Source: Chamaea fasciata
Lineage: Eukaryota; Chordata; Aves; Passeriformes; Sylviidae
Direction of reading: 5' to 3'
Length of the DNA stretch: 64,000 bases
Assembly: GCA_029207755.1 (NCBI GenBank)
Contig: JARCOQ010000016.1
Span: 1,183,001 to 1,247,000 of the forward strand
Shown here: piece after piece, positions 47,007 through 64,000 of the stretch
Layout: each line of letters starts with the position of its first letter
How positions within the stretch are numbered: the stretch's first letter is position 1
The notes under the pieces: model-generated
What the model saw: only the letters and a program-made list of their open reading frames with translations
Databases searched by the model: none
Told to the model about the DNA's origin: nothing
Position numbers and translations under genes: made by a program

Positions 47007-49683
47007 CTGCAAAGCAACGTGAAAACAGCTCTCACCGGAGTTCAGAATTGTACGCAATGGGATTTAGCATTGCACCGCTTTTGTCACTCGGACGGCTTTA
47101 GATTTTTTAAGTAACTCAGCCCTCCCCAAAATGAAACATGATCTACTTTTTCAACAATATATTCATTGCCAACTACAATCGAAACCAGATCATAGATGTA
47201 AACAGCTGGGCTCAATCTCCCTACGCTTTCTTCTCCTGCGTTGCAAAATACACGAAAGTGAAACAAAATAATTTACCATGAGTCACATGACTTTTGACAG
47301 TAGCTTTAATCAAGGTTTTAGTAAAAGAAACCAGCCAAAGGAAATATCCTTAAAAAGTACCACCAGAGGATACAAAAATACCAGAATAATGTAATGATCT
47401 AATTTACTTCATCCCTGTTCTTTCCAAGCATATAGAAGAAAACATTACTAACAGGGATCAGTGCTAGACATTGCTGGGCAATCTTTAAAAAAAAACCCCA
47501 AAAAACCCAGAAAAGTTTGATCCACCAAGTCATATGCTTCAGAACCATTGGGGATTTATCTGCACACCTTCCCAGCAAAGCCCTAAACTCCACATTAACT
47601 TGACTTGCAGTTACTCTGTTAGCGTTGCAGAAAAATCACAGATAAGAAGAGTTTAGGATGGTTCCAAGCTTACAAAAAGTATAATAACCCTATTTGCTTG
47701 GTTTTCCTACTCCGTTCTCTTAGATAGCAGGATGTACAGTTCCTTAAGAAAAGCACTGATCCAGGTCATTCACTCATCACTCATGATATGTCAGAAGACA
47801 CCAAGAACTCGACAATTTTCTCCTCAGGCACTACCAAACCAAAATGTGATTACACGCTCCAACACGTGGCTCCTGCTTACTGCTAACTTCCCAACTTGCC
47901 ATCCAGGGCAAGCGCAAAGAGGTAAGCACGCACCGAGTAAAGAACAGAAACTGAAAAATATCCAAGTACAGACACAGAAACCAATAGTGAAATTGGAATC
48001 CTCAGACTTCCCAACCTGTATTTCCCTGGCAAAACACAGGCCGTTGGCTTTCTGAACCAAACCGGCAACAGCAACTTACAAGAGAAGAAAAAACCCCCAA
48101 GATTCTGCACCCAAAACCATTCTTTTGGTTTTCCTGAAAGACAGAGGCAACAGGAAAAACGCAGGAAAAAAATATGTCACCGCTCAGCCTGCGCCAAGCA
48201 AGAGGCGGCAGCAGGACGATTGCCAGCTCCTCTGGTGTCTCTTCCCAGCTCCAGCTTCCTGAACGAGGCTGATTTTACAGGAGAGAAGCGAACGAGACTT
48301 TCGATTGCAGAGCTACCGCGTCCTGCGCAGCGACGGCTCCTGCCACCTAGGAGTCCACCTGTCCGCACATTCCCAATTTCTTCTCTCAGTCCCTGCTCCC
48401 CGGCTGAAATTCTTCTCGGCTAGACCCCAAAGGATTGACTAACTCTCCACAACACCCTGACGGGAGGTTGTTGCCAGGTGGGGAAGGGGCTCTTCTCCCA
48501 GAGAAAAACTGAGAGGACACAGCTTTGCTCTGCACCAGGGCAGAGAAATACAGGTTTTTACTACTTTTTTTGGTGTCTCTTCACTTATCTTCACATTCAA
48601 TGCTCAGTAAAGTAAAAGAGCAGACGAGTGCTTAACAGCCTGCGCAGCAGACTTGAACGATGTGCAAACACGGCCTTGCTGTGCCAGTTCGTAAAACCTC
48701 GGACACATAAAAGCCATGGAATCCTGAACTGCTTGCCTTGCCCTCTCCCGCTTTTAGGTGTTCCTTGTGCTTATGTAACAATACTTACATGTTGAAGGAA
48801 AAAACGTGTCTCATGTGTAAGACACAGCACTCCAATTCCTATGGAAGCACTCGGGGCCTCACCGTTTGACTCGCAGTTTCTTTTGTGGGTGAGGGAAGCA
48901 AAGAGCTCCCAGATTTGTCAGCTACCTGGGGGAAAACGTCAGGCTTCTGGAACAGCCAGGAACAACTTCAGAGGGCCGTGAGCACTTTACCCAGAAACTG
49001 CGGAAATGCATCTTTAAAAACTGAGGAGTTACACCAAAGTTTTGGGCTTCAGCCCATTTACTGCAAAATAAAAACACCTCTGCCATTTTAACTAACATCT
49101 TACTGGGATCCCATTTAATCATCCTGGATGATTTGCCGGGAATGCCTGCTGAATAAATTGCTGGCACTGAAACAGCAAAGCTTAATATTGAAGGATCTTT
49201 AAAAGCCCTCTCCACTAAATCCTGTATGATTATTTATCTTTTTCTGTACGCAGAAAACACCCCCCCACACACACACACAGACCCCCCTTCATTTGTGGAG
49301 AATTTTTCATTTGTTTTCACCCTGCTGGAGTTCTGGGAAAGCACAGCGCTGATAAAGAACTCCAGCGCTGCAGCACGAGCCCGGAGCTCGCCCGCCGCCG
49401 GCGCCGTGCCGTGCCCTGCCAGCACCTCGTGTCCGCGGCCGGCCTCCCTCCCGGGCCCACCCTGCTGGGCGCCGCCCTTCTCCAGCGCGCCGTCACAGCG
49501 CCGCTCCTATCGGGAGCCGAGCCCTCCAGTCCGCCTGGAATTACCATCATCAGGGCAGCGCCGCTAGCAGCTCTCCGCCGTCCTGCTGGCGCCTCGCGGG
49601 CAGACTCCCATCCCTTCTTCCTCGCGGGCGCTAGTGAGGCGATTCTGGCTTTCAGGGCGAGGCCCACATCCGTGACATCTCAC
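47007..49683 (-). other. BFAR 5' intron (inferred)
   Basis: Interval between the acceptor of the exon carrying the start codon and a candidate donor in the shared CpG island (GGCTGCG|GTGAGATG on the minus strand, exon edge 49,684). A second candidate donor is CTGCC|GTGAGC near 49,735. The body is unremarkable apart from a short C-run/CA repeat at 49,261-49,280. No coding exon was recognised. Confidence 0.45.
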
Positions 49684-49818
49684 CGCAGCCCGGAGAAGCG
49701 CGGCTGGCGCAGGGCTTCCTTCCCCCCGGAGCTCACGGCAGCGGCAGACGGCACGGCGCGCAGCCGAGCCCGCGGGCGGGCGGGCGGACAGCGCGGCGCG
49801 GCCCCGCCCCGGCGGGAA

Positions 49819-50096
49819 ATGGCGGCGGCCCGGGCTGCCGTGCCCGCTGCCGGGCTCCCGTGCGCGCCGCCGGGCGGTGCGCGCTCCCGGGCTGCCGTAC
49901 GCGCTGCCGGGCGGTGCGCGCTCTCAGGCTGCCGTGCGCGCTGCCGGCCTGCCGTGCGCGCTCCCAGGCTGCCGTGCGCGCTGCCGGCCTGCCGTGCGCG
50001 CCGCCGGGCGGTGCGCGGGGCGGCCCCGGAAGCGCTCGGCGGCGGCGGGCGGTGCCGGGCGGTGCCGGGCCGAGCTCCGGCGGGCGCGGGCGCGGG

Positions 50097-50106
<10 letters not shown>
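49819..50106 (+). other. Potential upstream reading frame overlapping the PARN start
   Basis: ATG at 49,819 in good context (G at -3, G at +4) opens 95 codons of Ala/Arg/Cys/Pro-rich sequence. It is mostly encoded by the minisatellite and stops with TGA at 50,104-50,106. That is 10 bases past the A of the PARN ATG and in another frame. It is translated only if transcription starts upstream of 49,819. Confidence 0.35.
49847..50017. repeat. GC-rich 20/17-bp minisatellite at the PARN 5' end
   Basis: Nine tandem units, each ending in TGCGCG or a one-base variant. Lengths are 20, 17, 20, 17, 20, 20, 20, 20 and 17 bp. The 20-mer type is CTGCCGGCCTGCCGTGCGCG. The 17-mer type is CCGCCGGGCGGTGCGCG, a deletion form. 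A partial unit may precede at 49,831-49,846. The array ends 80 bp before the PARN start codon. Confidence 0.9.
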
Positions 50107-63503
<13,397 letters not shown>

Positions 63504-64000
63504 GTAAGGAAATATGAAAGTGCTGTTATTTCTGTAATGTGTTCCTCTTCCAGAGGAAACAAAATGCTTTGATTATTTTTGCTCTTGGTCTGAAATAGAA
63601 ATTTCCCTGCTAGTGTTTTGATGAAGGGACTTTAAATGAGGGCACTGGACATACAGTGCAATTATATTTAAAAGTATACCTGGAACTTCATAGGAATCCA
63701 GACAGTAAAAGAATGGATGTGTTCAGCGAACAGCAGTTTCATCATCTTTTAGGTTGACTTTTGGGGATTAATTTGAAATTTGTTTACAACTTTCCTTTGG
63801 TGGTTGGCCTTCGGATCCAAGCCAGAGCACTCCAGGAGGCCCTTGGGCAAACAAAACCACGAAAACTTACAGAGTAGTGACCAGTCGTGTGTGTTTTAGG
63901 AATTACTAAAGTTTTTTTGGTAGGAAAAAGGGGTTTTTACTTTGAGGTGAACACAAGGTATTGAATCAAAGGGCAGGCTTAGCTCCAAGTTCTGGAATTT
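63504..64000 (+). other. PARN intron, right edge
   Basis: Intron following exon 16. No exon, repeat family or RNA gene was recognised in these 497 bases. Confidence 0.7.

Overview
The window is vertebrate nuclear DNA, almost certainly avian. It has long introns with GT-AG boundaries, CpG-island promoters, no operons, and several degraded copies of CR1, the dominant LINE of bird and reptile genomes. Four conserved protein-coding genes are recognisable from split exons. I rebuilt each one by joining exons at consensus splice sites and checking that the reading phase stayed consistent.

Layout. (1) Positions 1 to about 12,400, minus strand: the 5' part of ZC3H7A, an RNA-binding TPR/zinc-finger protein. 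Six coding exons give residues 1-196, and a probable non-coding first exon lies in a CpG island near 12.26-12.4 kb. Its large first intron holds a 20-unit, 41-bp minisatellite (10,131-10,951). (2) 12.9-30.3 kb: intergenic DNA with CR1 fragments, a small isolated CpG-rich patch carrying a CTCF-like motif (about 16.76 kb) and an unexplained GC-rich block (28.69-29.26 kb). (3) 30,438-39,656, plus strand: complete PLA2G10, a secreted group X phospholipase A2, 4 exons and 162 residues. (4) 41,708-46,941, minus strand: complete coding region of BFAR, a RING/SAM membrane E3 ligase, 7 coding exons and 448 residues, tail to tail with PLA2G10. (5) About 49.36-50.1 kb: CpG island, apparently a shared bidirectional promoter for BFAR (left) and PARN (right), containing a 17/20-bp GC-rich minisatellite. 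(6) 50,097 to the window end, plus strand: the first 16 coding exons of PARN, a poly(A)-specific ribonuclease (residues 1-360). The gene runs off the right edge.

The genes do not form a pathway. Two act in RNA metabolism (PARN trims poly(A) and small-RNA 3' ends; ZC3H7A is linked to microRNA/mRNA binding), one is an ER-associated ubiquitin ligase (BFAR), and one is a secreted lipolytic enzyme (PLA2G10). PARN-BFAR-PLA2G10 adjacency is conserved with mammals. The direct junction of PLA2G10 with ZC3H7A differs from the human order as I recall it. I found no bacterial-type system, CRISPR array, tRNA or rRNA. The most interesting items are the two minisatellites, the overlapping upstream reading frame at PARN, and the polyleucine (CTG)10 signal peptide of PLA2G10.
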